Assembly: GCA_964494345.1 (NCBI GenBank)
Contig: CAZBSI010000013.1
Location: 1-64,000 of the forward strand
Direction: 5' to 3'
DNA from: DTKD01 sp964494345
GTDB taxonomy: Bacteria; Armatimonadota; UBA5829
Length of the DNA stretch: 64,000 nt
Shown here: one piece after another, positions 53,343-63,800 of the stretch
Position numbering within the stretch: position 1 is the stretch's first letter
Layout of the letters: each line of letters opens with the position of its first letter
Notes under the pieces: generated by a model
The model's database searches: none
What the model was told of the DNA's origin: nothing
The model's input: only the letters and a program-made list of their open reading frames with translations
Made by a program: the position numbers and the translations under genes

Positions 53343-55157
53343 GTGTCGAGTCGTGAAGGGTTTCGTTATCCGCTGGAGGAGATCAAGGAGAGATGTGACC
53401 TCGTTGAGGTGGTCTCCGCTCACGTGGCGCTGAAGAAAAGCGGTGCGAACTCTTTTTTGGGCCTGTGCCCGTTTCATAACGAAAAGACGCCGTCTTTTAA
53501 TGTCAATGCCGAAAGAGGGATTTGGAAGTGTTTCGGCTGCGGCGAAGGCGGGGATGTGATCGCGTTTGTGCAGAAGGTCGATGGCCTGACGTTTGCTCAA
53601 GCTGTGGAGCAACTGGCGAAAAAGGCCGGGATTACTATTGAACGTAATGAATCGGCGGCCAGGCAATACAGCGAGCGAGAACGTCTTTTGCGGGCAAATA
53701 ACCTGGCGTGTACGTTCTTTCGCAGAGAACTGGGCGGATCAAAAAAAGCGGCTGAATATCTTCGGAGCCGGGGGTTATCCGCCGACGCGGTAAACGTCTA
53801 TAAGCTGGGATATGCGCCGGATTCCTGGGATGGGCTTTTGAACTATCTCCACGAGCAGCGAGTAGATGTCTCTGACGCGGTCAAGGCGGGGTTGGTTGTG
53901 GCCCGGGAGAACTCGTCGGGGTTTTACGACAGATTTCGAGACAGGCTGATTTTTCCGATATCCGATACGATGGATCGGATTATCGCGTTTGGGGGAAGGG
54001 CGTTTGGCGACGACCTGCCGAAGTATCTAAACTCGCCGGAGACTGCTCTGTTTGCTAAAAACAGGACGCTGTATGGCTTGAGCATTGCACGTAAGGCGAT
54101 TGCTCGTGACGACAGGGTTATAGTGGTCGAAGGTTATATGGACGTTATCGCGGCGCAGTGTGCGGATTTTGACAATACTGTCGCCACATTAGGAACGGCG
54201 CTAACCGAAGAACACGTAAGTGTATTGAGTAGGTTCACAAAGAACGTGGTGTTGAGTTTCGACTCAGATTCGGCTGGGATGAACGCTGTATTACGCAGTG
54301 CGCCGATCTTTGAAAAAGCGGGTTTTCGTGTTCGAGTTATCGCGATGCCGAACGGCGAGGACCCCGATAGTATGCTCAAAGGCGGGGATGTGTCCGGATT
54401 TTCCGAGTTGCTGAAAAATGCGCTGCCTGTTGCTGATTATCGCATAAAATGCGCATTGTCGGAATATGATTTGCGGGCAGATGAAGGTAAGTCTGAGGCT
54501 CTGGCAGAAGCTGTAGGTATTCTCGCAGAGGTCAATAGTGATGTTGAGCGGGAAAGATTGATAAGGTTTCTTGCGAAATATCACCCAAACTTCAACACAG
54601 GCACTACTCTTGCAGAGGATCATATAAGAAATGATGTGACTCGGCGCAGGCGGCGGGCGGTTAAGGCCCCTACCCTTGTCGGAAATCGCGATGTTGGGCA
54701 GCCTGCAAAGCAAAAACGGGCGTTAAGTCTGGCTGAACGCTCGGAGCGGTTGCTGCTGCAAAGAATTCTTTTTTCTGATGTGCTGGCGAGCAAGGTATTT
54801 GAGGCTCTGGCGCCGAATGAATTCACTGGGAGTGAAACCAGAGCTTTGGCTGAGGCGCTGAGTAAGCAGTGCTCAGAAATGGGAAAAATAGACCAGGAAG
54901 ATCTCAGAGCTCGAATAGAGGGCTCAGAGGCAGAGGGTCTGTTATTAGACCTCCTGGTGGACCCGGATGGGTCGGAGACGGTTTATTCGATCGACGACCT
55001 TATAAGGGTAATAATAGATCACAAAAAAAACGAGCGGCTGGCGCGTATGCGCGATCTTGCTGCGAGGGCTGAGTCGGGGACGATCAAACTCGGCGATGCG
55101 GATTACGAGGAGTTTATGCAACTGGTTCGTGATACATCAGGCCCTTGGCGGCGTTGA
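53343..55157 (+). CDS. dnaG: DNA primase DnaG
   Basis: 604 residues from GTG 53343, giving the family-typical N-terminus FRYPLEEIKERCDLVEVVSAHV; an ATG at 53307 adds 12 atypical residues. CHC2 zinc finger CPFHNEKTPSF, then CFGCGEGG. TOPRIM catalytic motifs VVEGYMDVIAA and LSFDSDSAG. The C-terminal helicase-binding domain ends near DADYEEFMQLVRD. Synthesises replication primers. Followed by rpoD, a macromolecular-synthesis operon arrangement. Confidence 0.97.
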   Translation: MSSREGFRYPLEEIKERCDLVEVVSAHVALKKSGANSFLGLCPFHNEKTPSFNVNAERGIWKCFGCGEGGDVIAFVQKVDGLTFAQAVEQLAKKAGITIERNESAARQYSERERLLRANNLACTFFRRELGGSKKAAEYLRSRGLSADAVNVYKLGYAPDSWDGLLNYLHEQRVDVSDAVKAGLVVARENSSGFYDRFRDRLIFPISDTMDRIIAFGGRAFGDDLPKYLNSPETALFAKNRTLYGLSIARKAIARDDRVIVVEGYMDVIAAQCADFDNTVATLGTALTEEHVSVLSRFTKNVVLSFDSDSAGMNAVLRSAPIFEKAGFRVRVIAMPNGEDPDSMLKGGDVSGFSELLKNALPVADYRIKCALSEYDLRADEGKSEALAEAVGILAEVNSDVERERLIRFLAKYHPNFNTGTTLAEDHIRNDVTRRRRRAVKAPTLVGNRDVGQPAKQKRALSLAERSERLLLQRILFSDVLASKVFEALAPNEFTGSETRALAEALSKQCSEMGKIDQEDLRARIEGSEAEGLLLDLLVDPDGSETVYSIDDLIRVIIDHKKNERLARMRDLAARAESGTIKLGDADYEEFMQLVRDTSGPWRR

Positions 55158-55226
55158 GGCCGAGTAGGATTAAGAAACAATTGATAGTTGGGTATATAGC
55201 AAGCTGGCTCCGGCTGTTGAAGGGAG

Positions 55227-56345
55227 ATGAATGTGGTGGCTGTTGAATTGAAGCGAAATGATCGACTGCAAAGGTTAATAGAGGAAGGCAAGCGGACTGG
55301 CGTCCTGACATACGATCAGATTAATGACACCCTCAGCCACGAAGACATCAACGCGGAGCAGGTGGACGACATCCTGCAGACACTTGCCGACGAAGGTATT
55401 CGTGTAGTCGAGAAAGCAAAAGACGCAGAGCGCGAGATCGAGCATCGTGACGAAGACGAAGACAGTTCGCGCGAGACGGAGACTTCTGACGAAGAGGTTG
55501 CCCAGATGGAGGGCATGCCTATCGACGATTCGGTGCGAATGTGGCTTCGTGAGATCGGCAAGACACCCCTGTTAAGCATAGTCGAAGAAGTCTCGCTGGC
55601 CAAGAGAATTGAAGCCGGCGATGAGGAAGCCAAGGCGGTGCTCACGGAAGCCAACTTGAGGTTGGTGGTGAGCATAGCCAAACGCTACTCTGGACGTGGA
55701 ATGAGCTTCCCTGATCTGATTCAGGAAGGCAATATCGGGCTTATTCGTGCGGTGGAGAAGTTTGACTACCGCAAAGGCTATAAGTTCAGCACGTATGCGA
55801 CGTGGTGGATTAGACAGGCGATTACCCGTGCGATCGCGGATCAGGGTCGCACCATTCGCATTCCTGTTCACATGGTCGAAACAATCAACCGGCTGATTAA
55901 GACCCAGGGGCAGCTTTTGCAGGACCTGGGCCGGGAGCCGACGCTTGATGAAGTGGCGATGGAGATGGGTCTGGCGCCGGACAGGGTGAGTGAGATCATC
56001 CGTGTTGCGCCGGAGCCGTTGTCGCTGGAGACACCTATCGGCGAGGAAGAGGACAGCCGGCTGGCGGACTTCATTGAGGATCAGGAGGCGACGTCACCTT
56101 CGGAGGCCGCGTCCAATCTGATTCTCAGGGAGAAAATCGAGGAATCTCTAAACAACCTGACCCCGCGGGAGCGCGATGTGCTGAAGATGCGGTTCGGGCT
56201 GGATGATGGATATTCGCGAACGTTGGAAGAGGTCGGGCGGCATTTTAAGGTGACTCGTGAGAGAATCCGCCAGATCGAAGCTAAGGCGCTAAAGAAACTG
56301 CGGCATCCAAGCAGGAGCCGCAAGCTGCGAGACTACCTGGAGTAG
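55227..56345 (+). CDS. rpoD: Primary RNA polymerase sigma factor RpoD/SigA
   Basis: 372 residues. Region 1.1-like N-terminus with RLIEEGKRTGVLTYDQINDT, an acidic linker, region 1.2 VRMWLREIGKTPLLS, region 2 NLRLVVSIAKRYSGRGM and DLIQEGNIGLIRAVEKFDY and YATWWIRQAITRAI, region 3 HMVETINRL, region 4 RERDVLKMRFGL and FKVTRERIRQIEAKALKKLR. All group 1 hallmarks. Directly downstream of dnaG with 69 bases between. Confidence 0.98.
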   Translation: MNVVAVELKRNDRLQRLIEEGKRTGVLTYDQINDTLSHEDINAEQVDDILQTLADEGIRVVEKAKDAEREIEHRDEDEDSSRETETSDEEVAQMEGMPIDDSVRMWLREIGKTPLLSIVEEVSLAKRIEAGDEEAKAVLTEANLRLVVSIAKRYSGRGMSFPDLIQEGNIGLIRAVEKFDYRKGYKFSTYATWWIRQAITRAIADQGRTIRIPVHMVETINRLIKTQGQLLQDLGREPTLDEVAMEMGLAPDRVSEIIRVAPEPLSLETPIGEEEDSRLADFIEDQEATSPSEAASNLILREKIEESLNNLTPRERDVLKMRFGLDDGYSRTLEEVGRHFKVTRERIRQIEAKALKKLRHPSRSRKLRDYLE

Positions 56346-56362
56346 TCTATGCGTTGAGATTC

Positions 56363-56390
56363 AAAGGCCCACATCTTGTGGGCCTTTTTT
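56363..56390 (+). terminator. Rho-independent terminator after rpoD
   Basis: AAAGGCCCAC and GTGGGCCTTT arms around a short loop followed by a T-run, 17 bases past the rpoD stop, between convergent genes. Confidence 0.9.
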
Positions 56391-56391
56391 A

Positions 56392-57903
56392 TTAAGCCTC
56401 ACCTGTCGCCAGTTGCATTATGCGTTCCTGTGTCGCTTCCTGGCGGCTCAGTTCACCGGCGAGCTTGCCTTCGTGCATGACGAGGATGCGGTCGCTCATT
56501 CCGAGCACCTCGGGCAGTTCGGAAGAGATCATAATTATAGCTGCGCCGCTTTCGGCGAGGCGGTTCATTAGCTGATATATCTCGGTCTTTGCGCCGACGT
56601 CGATGCCACGGGTGGGTTCGTCAAAAATGAGCACCTTTGATTTGGTAAACAGCCACTTCGCCAGGACGACTTTTTGTTGGTTTCCCCCGGACAGGTTTTG
56701 GACGGCCTGCTCGATTGATGGTGTTTTAATCAGAATATCCTCTACGTAACCCTCGGCGACTTCCCGTTCTTTGCCGCGCCTGATAAAGCCGAGGCGTGTA
56801 AGTATGTTCAAGTTTGCAAGGGAAATGTTCTCCCTTACCGCCATTCCCAGCACCAGACCGAGAGCCTTTCTATCCTCTGTCACCAAACCGATTCCAAGAG
56901 AAATAGCGTGGCGTGGGGAGCGTATATCCACCGGTTTACCGTTTATGAGAATTTGGCCCGAATCAATTGAATCGGCGCCGAAAATCGCGCGGGCAACCTC
57001 GGTTCTGCCTGCCCCGACCAAGCCTGCGATGCCTAATATCTCACCTTGTTTTACAGAAAAACTGACATCATTGAGGACACCGTTTCTGGTCAGATTCCTT
57101 ACCTCCAACGCAACTGATCCAGTGTCAATATTCTGCTTAGGAAAAGTCTCGCCGAGTTCTCTGCCTACCATCATTCGGATAATGTCGGCTCGATCCGTGT
57201 CGGCGACGTTTTTGGTCGCAACCAAGGCGCCGTCACGAAGCACCGTTACACGATCGGCGATCTCGAAGATTTCCTCAAGACGATGTGAGATATAGATGAT
57301 GCTCACCCCATCCGCCTTCAGACGCCGGATAAGCGCAAATAGGTTCTCAAGTTCGTGATCGGTGAGGGTCGCTGACGGCTCGTCCATAGCGATTATCCTG
57401 GACTTGCGAGAGGTAGCCTTTGCAATTTCGACCATCTGCTGCTGGGCTACAGAGAGACGGTTCATAGGAGATCGAACGTTGACTGCGACACCGAGTTCGT
57501 CGATGATCTTCTCAGCGTCAGCATACATTCGCCCGAAGTCGATAACACCCGGAACCACGCTTGCGGGTTCTCTTCCGAGGAAGATATTCTCCGCCGCGTT
57601 CATATATGGGACGAGGTTGAACTCCTGATAAATTATCGAGACTCCCAGCTGCATCGCCTCGTTCGGGCTGTCGATGTGGACTTCGGCGCCATCTAAAAGG
57701 ATATTTCCCGCGTCCTTAGAGTCGGCCCCGGCAAGGATCTTCATTAAAGTAGATTTGCCGGCGCCGTTTTCACCTATCAGCGCGTGAACTTCGCCGGGCA
57801 AAACGTTGAAATCTACGCCGCTGAGCGCGACCACGCCGGGGTATGACTTCGCAATTCCCTTCATCTCCAAAACAGGCATTAAATCCGCTGTGGCTTTTCC
57901 CAT
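56392..57903 (-). CDS. Sugar-type ABC transporter ATPase (RbsA/MglA-like), double NBD
   Basis: 503 residues from ATG 57903 (AGGTG 9 bases upstream; 1 base after the restored TPR stop). First NBD: Walker A GENGAGKST, signature LSVAQQQMVEIA, Walker B IIAMDEPSATLT. Second NBD: degenerate Walker A GLVGAGRTEV, signature LSGGNQQKVVLAK, Walker B LIFDEPTRGID. This is the CUT2 carbohydrate ATPase architecture. No permease or binding-protein gene lies beside it; its upstream neighbour is the TPR protein. The cognate permease is probably elsewhere. Confidence 0.93.
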   Translation of the reverse strand: MGKATADLMPVLEMKGIAKSYPGVVALSGVDFNVLPGEVHALIGENGAGKSTLMKILAGADSKDAGNILLDGAEVHIDSPNEAMQLGVSIIYQEFNLVPYMNAAENIFLGREPASVVPGVIDFGRMYADAEKIIDELGVAVNVRSPMNRLSVAQQQMVEIAKATSRKSRIIAMDEPSATLTDHELENLFALIRRLKADGVSIIYISHRLEEIFEIADRVTVLRDGALVATKNVADTDRADIIRMMVGRELGETFPKQNIDTGSVALEVRNLTRNGVLNDVSFSVKQGEILGIAGLVGAGRTEVARAIFGADSIDSGQILINGKPVDIRSPRHAISLGIGLVTEDRKALGLVLGMAVRENISLANLNILTRLGFIRRGKEREVAEGYVEDILIKTPSIEQAVQNLSGGNQQKVVLAKWLFTKSKVLIFDEPTRGIDVGAKTEIYQLMNRLAESGAAIIMISSELPEVLGMSDRILVMHEGKLAGELSRQEATQERIMQLATGEA

Positions 57904-57904
57904 A

Positions 57905-60432
57905 TCATTTGTCACCTGACGAGTATACTCCGACATCACTTAGCATCGGAACTGTGTGGGCGGGCGATTGAGCATCGGTTTTGGCTCCGTCAGTACTGGC
58001 TGGGGTTTCCAGTTCCTTTAGTTTGGCCGATATCTCCTGATCATTAGGATTCATTTGCAGCGCCTGCTTGTATGCCGCAATCGCCGCTTCTTTTTTCCTA
58101 GTTTTACATAAACATCGCCCAGTTTTTTCTGCATAACCGGGTCGTAAGGCCAGGTCTTTAGGGCCTCGGAATACTGCTCGGCGGCCAGTTCATCTTTGCC
58201 GGTTTGAGCGTAGATATCTCCAAGCCCTCTCCGAGCGGCAGTGTCGTTTTTATCTTTTTCTATGAGCCTGGCGTATATGTCGATGGCTTTGTCCGTTGCC
58301 CCGGAGTCTTTGTAGCACCCGGCCAGCGTAGTAGCAATCGGAATGCTGTCTGGATATTTTTCTGACAATTGTTCAATGGTCTTAGTGGCGTCAGCGGTCT
58401 TACCTGACTTATTGAACGCGTTTACATAATATGCGTATGGGGCATTGTCGGCGCCGGATTCGATGAGCGTGCCGAGGTAAGCCAGAAAATCTTCCTGCTT
58501 GTCCCTGGTTTTGTATATCGCGGCCAAAGCATCCAGCGCATCGGCGGTACTGGGAGCGTTTTCGAGACATTTCTTGTATGAGGCTATGGCATCGTCGGTC
58601 TTTTCGAGCTTCTCCAGAGCGCCGCCCTTGAGATAATAACCGTAGCTGCTGGCCTGTGTATCCGAGCTTTTAATCAACTCGTCATACTGCTCAACCGCCG
58701 ATTGCCAATCGCCTTTTTTGCCGAGCAAATCGCCGTATTGGGCTCGCATATTCGTATCGGCAGGGCTCGCGTCGACGAGCTTTCTGCTCTCTTCCAATGC
58801 GGTATCCAACTGCCCGGCCTTTTCGTATAATCTGGGTATCATCATCGCCGAGCGACTATCAGCGGGATTGGCGGTGATTATTTTTTTGTATACGGCGATC
58901 TCGGATACATAATCCTGTTTTGAGTCGTAAGCCACAGCCAATCGCTGCATCGCGACCAGGGATTTGTCGTTAAAGGCGAGGATCTTATTGTACTGATCGA
59001 TCGCCAAATCGGTCTTTTGTTGCTGCTCATAAAGTCCGGCATGGGCCATATAGGCCGTTTCGTTCTGCGGCTCAGCAGCAATTACTTTGGTGAGCAACGC
59101 TATCGCATCGTCGAGCTTGCCCGCCAATCGCATCGCAGAAGCTGCGGCGATCATCAGTGTGGAATCACCCGGCTGCTTTTTCATCGCTTTTTGATACTCC
59201 GCGACAGCCAGATCATTCTCGTTGCGCGACAAATAGCTGTTAGCCAGTTTCAGATTAGGCGTCGTATCGTCGGGATAATATTCCTCCCACTTGCGATATT
59301 GAGCGACAGACTCGTCATTTTTGCCGATTCTGTCCAGCACGTAAGCATACACCTCAAGAGCCTGCTTATCTTTGGGAGCCAGTTTAACCGCGGTCAGCGC
59401 GGAAGCCTCAGCCGGGTCGTTTTGATTTTGATTGAGGTAGTTTAACGCCAGATGCAAATTGACGTCCAAATCTGATTGCACCCTGCGCGCTGCTATAAAC
59501 GCGGGTTCAGCGGATTTATAGTCGCCTTTTTTGTAATACGCCTGACCAAGATAGAAGTTAATGGCATAGTCATCAGGCATTAACGGCGCCGCTTTTTCCA
59601 GTACCGCCAGACTTTTGTCCGGCTGCTCCATTTTATCGTAGATGCGAACGAGGTTAAGTATCGCCGACCGGGAAGCGGGTTCTTTTAGCCACGCAGCCTT
59701 CTCATAGTGTGGGATAGCCCCCTTTTCATCGCCGGATTGTTCGTGAGCCGCCCCTGCCATTACCCTGGCCTGTACGTCGGTTGGTTTATTCTTGAAATAT
59801 TCGGCGAGAGTCTTGCGGGTTTCAATATACTGCTTTAGATTGTATTGACAATACGCAAGGTTGTACAGCGCTCCGTCGTCGCCGGGCTTAATGGTAAGGG
59901 CAGACTTAAACTCCGGCGCAGCCTCGGCATATTTGTCGAGTCTAAGATAAAGGACACCCAGCAAATATCGAGACCCGAAGTCCTTAGGATCTGCCTTGGC
60001 TGCCTTTTTTGCCATCTCCAATGCCTCGGCATTGTTGTCCCTGGCCATCAACAGCCGCGCCAACTGCGCATACACGTAAGGCTCCTTTGAGCCGAGCTCG
60101 AGAGCTCGCCTGAAAGCGAACTCCGCATTGCCATAACTCTGCTTTTGCATATGAAGCTGGCCGAGGTTGATATACACCGCCGGCTGGTTGGGGATAAGTT
60201 TTTTGACTATTTGCATCTCCGCGATGGCTTCGTCATACTTGCCTTTTTCTGCAAGCTCCAAGGCCCTGTCGAATCGCTTCTGTGCCTCATTTGCCGTCGC
60301 CTGTTGTGATTTCTGAGCGGCAGCAGGCTGCTTAGCGGCGGGCTTTTGGGCTCGCGCCTGGCACGGGAGAATTATGGACAATGCGATCAAGATATATAGG
60401 GGAATGCGAGAGCTGCTAACCAAGTTGCACAC
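57905..60432 (-). CDS. Exported TPR protein with -1 frameshift at a slippery heptamer
   Basis: Signal peptide (LYILIALSIILPCQARAQ) and then about twenty TPR units to the end. The zero frame stops at 58051 after an incongruous basic tail (KKRRLRHTSRRCK). At 58090-58096 (minus) the sequence is A AAA AAG with the zero frame GGA AAA AAG. The -1 frame continues KKEAAIAAYKQALQMNPND, a perfect next TPR helix pair, and ends at 57905, just before the ABC ATPase start; total about 842 residues. Either programmed frameshifting, a real 1-base deletion in an A7 run, or an assembly error. Periplasmic scaffold role inferred. Confidence 0.85.
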
Positions 60433-60634
60433 CTCGGATTGGAAGTTACCACAATCAGAATTCTATTGCCGCAGGGGTTAAATGTCAAATGGAGGAGAAG
60501 GGGTAAACGCGAAAGCGGAAAGCGAAAGCCAGAAATATTGAGATTGTGTCGAGAAAAGGTAAGAGTAACATTGATGGGTCGGACATCGAACGCCTGACCT
60601 CGGATCTCGGAAAAAGCAGATTTCTCGCTTCGCT

Positions 60635-60788
60635 CGAAATGACAGGGAAGGTGGGCGAAATGACAGGGAAGGGTGGGCGAAATGACAGGGAAGGGTGGTC
60701 GAAATGACGGGGTTGGGTGGTCGAAATGACGGGGAAGGGTGGGTCGAAATGACGGGGAAGGGTGGTCGAAATGACGGGGTTGGGGGCT
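60635..60788. repeat. 22-bp tandem repeats, seven units
   Basis: CGAAATGAC recurs at 60635, 60656, 60678, 60700, 60722, 60745 and 60767, with units of 21-23 bp reading roughly CGAAATGACRGGG, AA or TT, GGGTGG. Non-coding on both strands in any plausible sense; open frames across it are repeat artefacts. The rest of 60433-60882 holds only this, an ordinary AT-poor stretch and the rpoC terminator. Confidence 0.85.
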
Positions 60789-60830
60789 CTACGACTCTCA
60801 CCTCCGAGAACTAGCACATGCCCATACCCC

Positions 60831-60863
60831 AAAAAGGCCCCAAGCCATGTGACTTGGGGCCTT
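60831..60863 (-). terminator. Rho-independent terminator of rpoC
   Basis: Minus strand: AAGGCCCCAAG and CTTGGGGCC arms around an 8-base loop, then TTTTT. Begins 19 bases past the rpoC stop. Confidence 0.9.
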
Positions 60864-60882
60864 ATTAATCGATTTGGCAGAC

Positions 60883-63800
60883 TTAGTCTTCGTCGACCTC
60901 GTCTTCTATCTCTTCTTCTTCATCGTCGGCGATCAAAGCCGCTTCGAGGCTCTTGAGCATATCGCTGTCTTCCAGAGTGTCGTCGGGCTCTTCAGTTTCC
61001 TCAACGTCATCCAGATTCTCTATCGGCTCCAGAGCTTCTATGTCGAACTCATCCGGCAGCAGGTCTTCGTCGACCTCGTCTTCATACGTCGGCCTGAAGA
61101 GTTCCCTGGCAGTGGTGATGATCTCACCCTCCCGGTCGGTCACTTCCAACTGCCTGTATCTCGGCAGCCCCGTGCCCGCAGGAATCAAGCGCCCGATGAT
61201 AACATTTTCCTTAAGTCCGACAAGGTTATCACGCTTGCCCTTTACGGCGGCGTCGGTCAATACCCTGGTCGTCTTTTGGAACGACGCAGCGCTCAGGAAG
61301 CTATCGGTGGCAAGAGACGCCTCTGTAATACCCAACAAAACCCACTCAGCAGTCGCCTCAGTGCCGTCCAATCCGCGCACGCGTGCATTCTCGTCATCAA
61401 AGTCGAACTTGTCGACGATCATACCCGGCAGGAAGCGGGAATCCCCAGCCTCCACAACCTTGCGCTTCTTGAGCATCTGTCGCACGATGACTTCTACGTG
61501 TTTGTCGTTGATGTCAACACCCTGCGACTTATAGACGTTCTGGATCTCCCTGACGAGATACTCCATAACACCGCGCACGCCTTGCAGTTCGAGGACTTTG
61601 TGCGGATCCAGAGGTCCCTCAGTCAATCGATCGCCAGCCTGCACCACCTGACCAACCTCAACTTCGAGATTGCCACGATACGGCACAAGGTGGGTCTTTC
61701 TCAGCGTGACTATCTGCACGCCTGCGTCCTTGATCTTTCTGGCGAGCTTCTCGGTCAGCTCAGTTCCGTCCTCAAACAACACCTCTCCATTTTTCGGATT
61801 GATGATGTCGCCGACAGTAATTTCCCCAGCCAGCATCGAAGTATCAAAGGTCGGCATCTCGGTATGGATTACGACGCGCTTGAGACCCGTGGTCTCAATG
61901 TCAGTAACCTCACCGGCAACCTCAGTGATAATCGCCTGTCCCTTGGGTTTGCGAGCCTCAAACAACTCGACAACACGCAACAGACCCTGTACCTGATCTT
62001 CAAGCACCTTCAATACGGCCTGAACCGCCTTTGTGCGCTCTCGCTCACGTCCTTCGACGCCTTCCTCAATGGAGACAAGACCACGTCGGATGTCCTCGTG
62101 GAGGTCTTTTAGTGATTCCTGTTTCTTTTTCTTGACGTCCGCAACACCAGTCAGATATTTACCAGCCACACCACCGGTATGGAAGGTTCTCATCGTAAGC
62201 TGGGTTCCCGGCTCACCGATCGACTGTGCGGCAATAATACCCACAGCAGTACCCGACTCCACAGACTGCCCCAACGCCATATCCCTGCCGTAACACTTAC
62301 TGCAGATTCCCTGGCGCAGTTCGCAGGTCAAAGGCGAGCGGATACCGACTCTGGTCAAACCAGCCGCCTCAATTTTGGAGGCAAGCTCGTCGGTTATCAT
62401 CTCGCCAGCCAACACAAACGGCTCGTCCTGCTCCGGCAGATAGATATCCTCAAGAGCAGTGCGTCCTCGGATTCTATCTCCGATATCCTCGATAACACTT
62501 CCGTCTTCCTCAATAGGAGAAACATAGATGCCATTAGCCGTGCCACAGTCAGGACCGCGGACGATTACGTCCTGCGCGACGTCGACAAGCCTTCGAGTCA
62601 GATACCCCGCGTCAGCCGTGCGCAGAGCGGTATCGGCCAAGCCTTTTCTGGCTCCGTGAGTGGAGATGAAATACTCCAAAACATTCAGACCCTCATGGAA
62701 GTTGGACTTAATAGGGAGGTCCTCGATGAGGTTCCCGAATGGGTCGCTCATAAGGCCTCTCATGCCGGACAACTGAGTGATCTGCCTTGTACTACCTCTC
62801 GCTCCCGACGTCGTAATAATCGAAATCGGGTTAAACGGCTCCAGCCCTCCCAGCAACGAATCGGCGACTTCTTCAGCCGCGCGAGTCCACAGAGTCTGCA
62901 CCTGTTGCTTGCGTTCGGACTGGGTAATCTGGCCCTTAACATAGCGATGATTCATCGCCTGGACCTGCTCTTGCGTCTTTTCGACAATCTCATCGCGCCT
63001 GGAACGGATGTCCATGTCGGTCATCGAGATCGTCATACCGGAGAAAGTGGAGTATCGGAATCCGATCTCCTTAATATCATCCAGCAGTTTGACCGTGCGC
63101 TCGTGCCCATTGAGGTCGTAGCAATCCGAAACCAGCTTCGACATCGTCTTTTTGTCGATAGGTTTGTCGATATAGCGCATATTTTTCGGCAAAACGTTGT
63201 TGAACAACAATCGTCCTACCGTGATCTCGCGTATCTCAAGCTCATCGCTGTCATGAGACTTAGGCAGCCTCACGCGGACCGGCTCGTGGAGGTCCAGCGC
63301 ACCGCTTCGATAAGCCAGCAGCGCATCCTCCTCATTGGAGAACACTCGCGGCACGAAGTCTTCCGGCAGGCTACCTCGCTTCATTGTCATAAAGAACGAC
63401 CCCAGAACTATGTCCTGGATAGGAGCCACAATCGGCCGTCCATCCGCCGGCGAGAACAGGTTATGCGTCGAAAGCATCAAAATCCTGGCCTCAGCCTGAG
63501 CAGATGCCGATAGAGGCACGTGAACCGCCATCTGGTCGCCGTCGAAGTCCGCGTTGAACGCGTGACAGACCAGCGGATGCAGTCGAATCGCCTTGCCATC
63601 AACCAAAATAGGCTCAAAAGCCTGGATTCCGAGTCTGTGCAACGTCGGAGCACGGTTAAGCATAACCGGATGCTCGCTAATGACCTCTTCCAGCGCGTCC
63701 CAGACCTCAGGCCGCATTCTGTCTATCATCCGCTTCGCAGTCTTGATGTTTGTGGTGTATTTCTTTTCCACAAGCGTCTTCATCACGAACGGCTTGAAAA

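Noticed and set aside
60478..60832. Proline/histidine-rich frames over the tandem repeats
   Set aside because: Repeat-driven composition, no ribosome site, no family resemblance.
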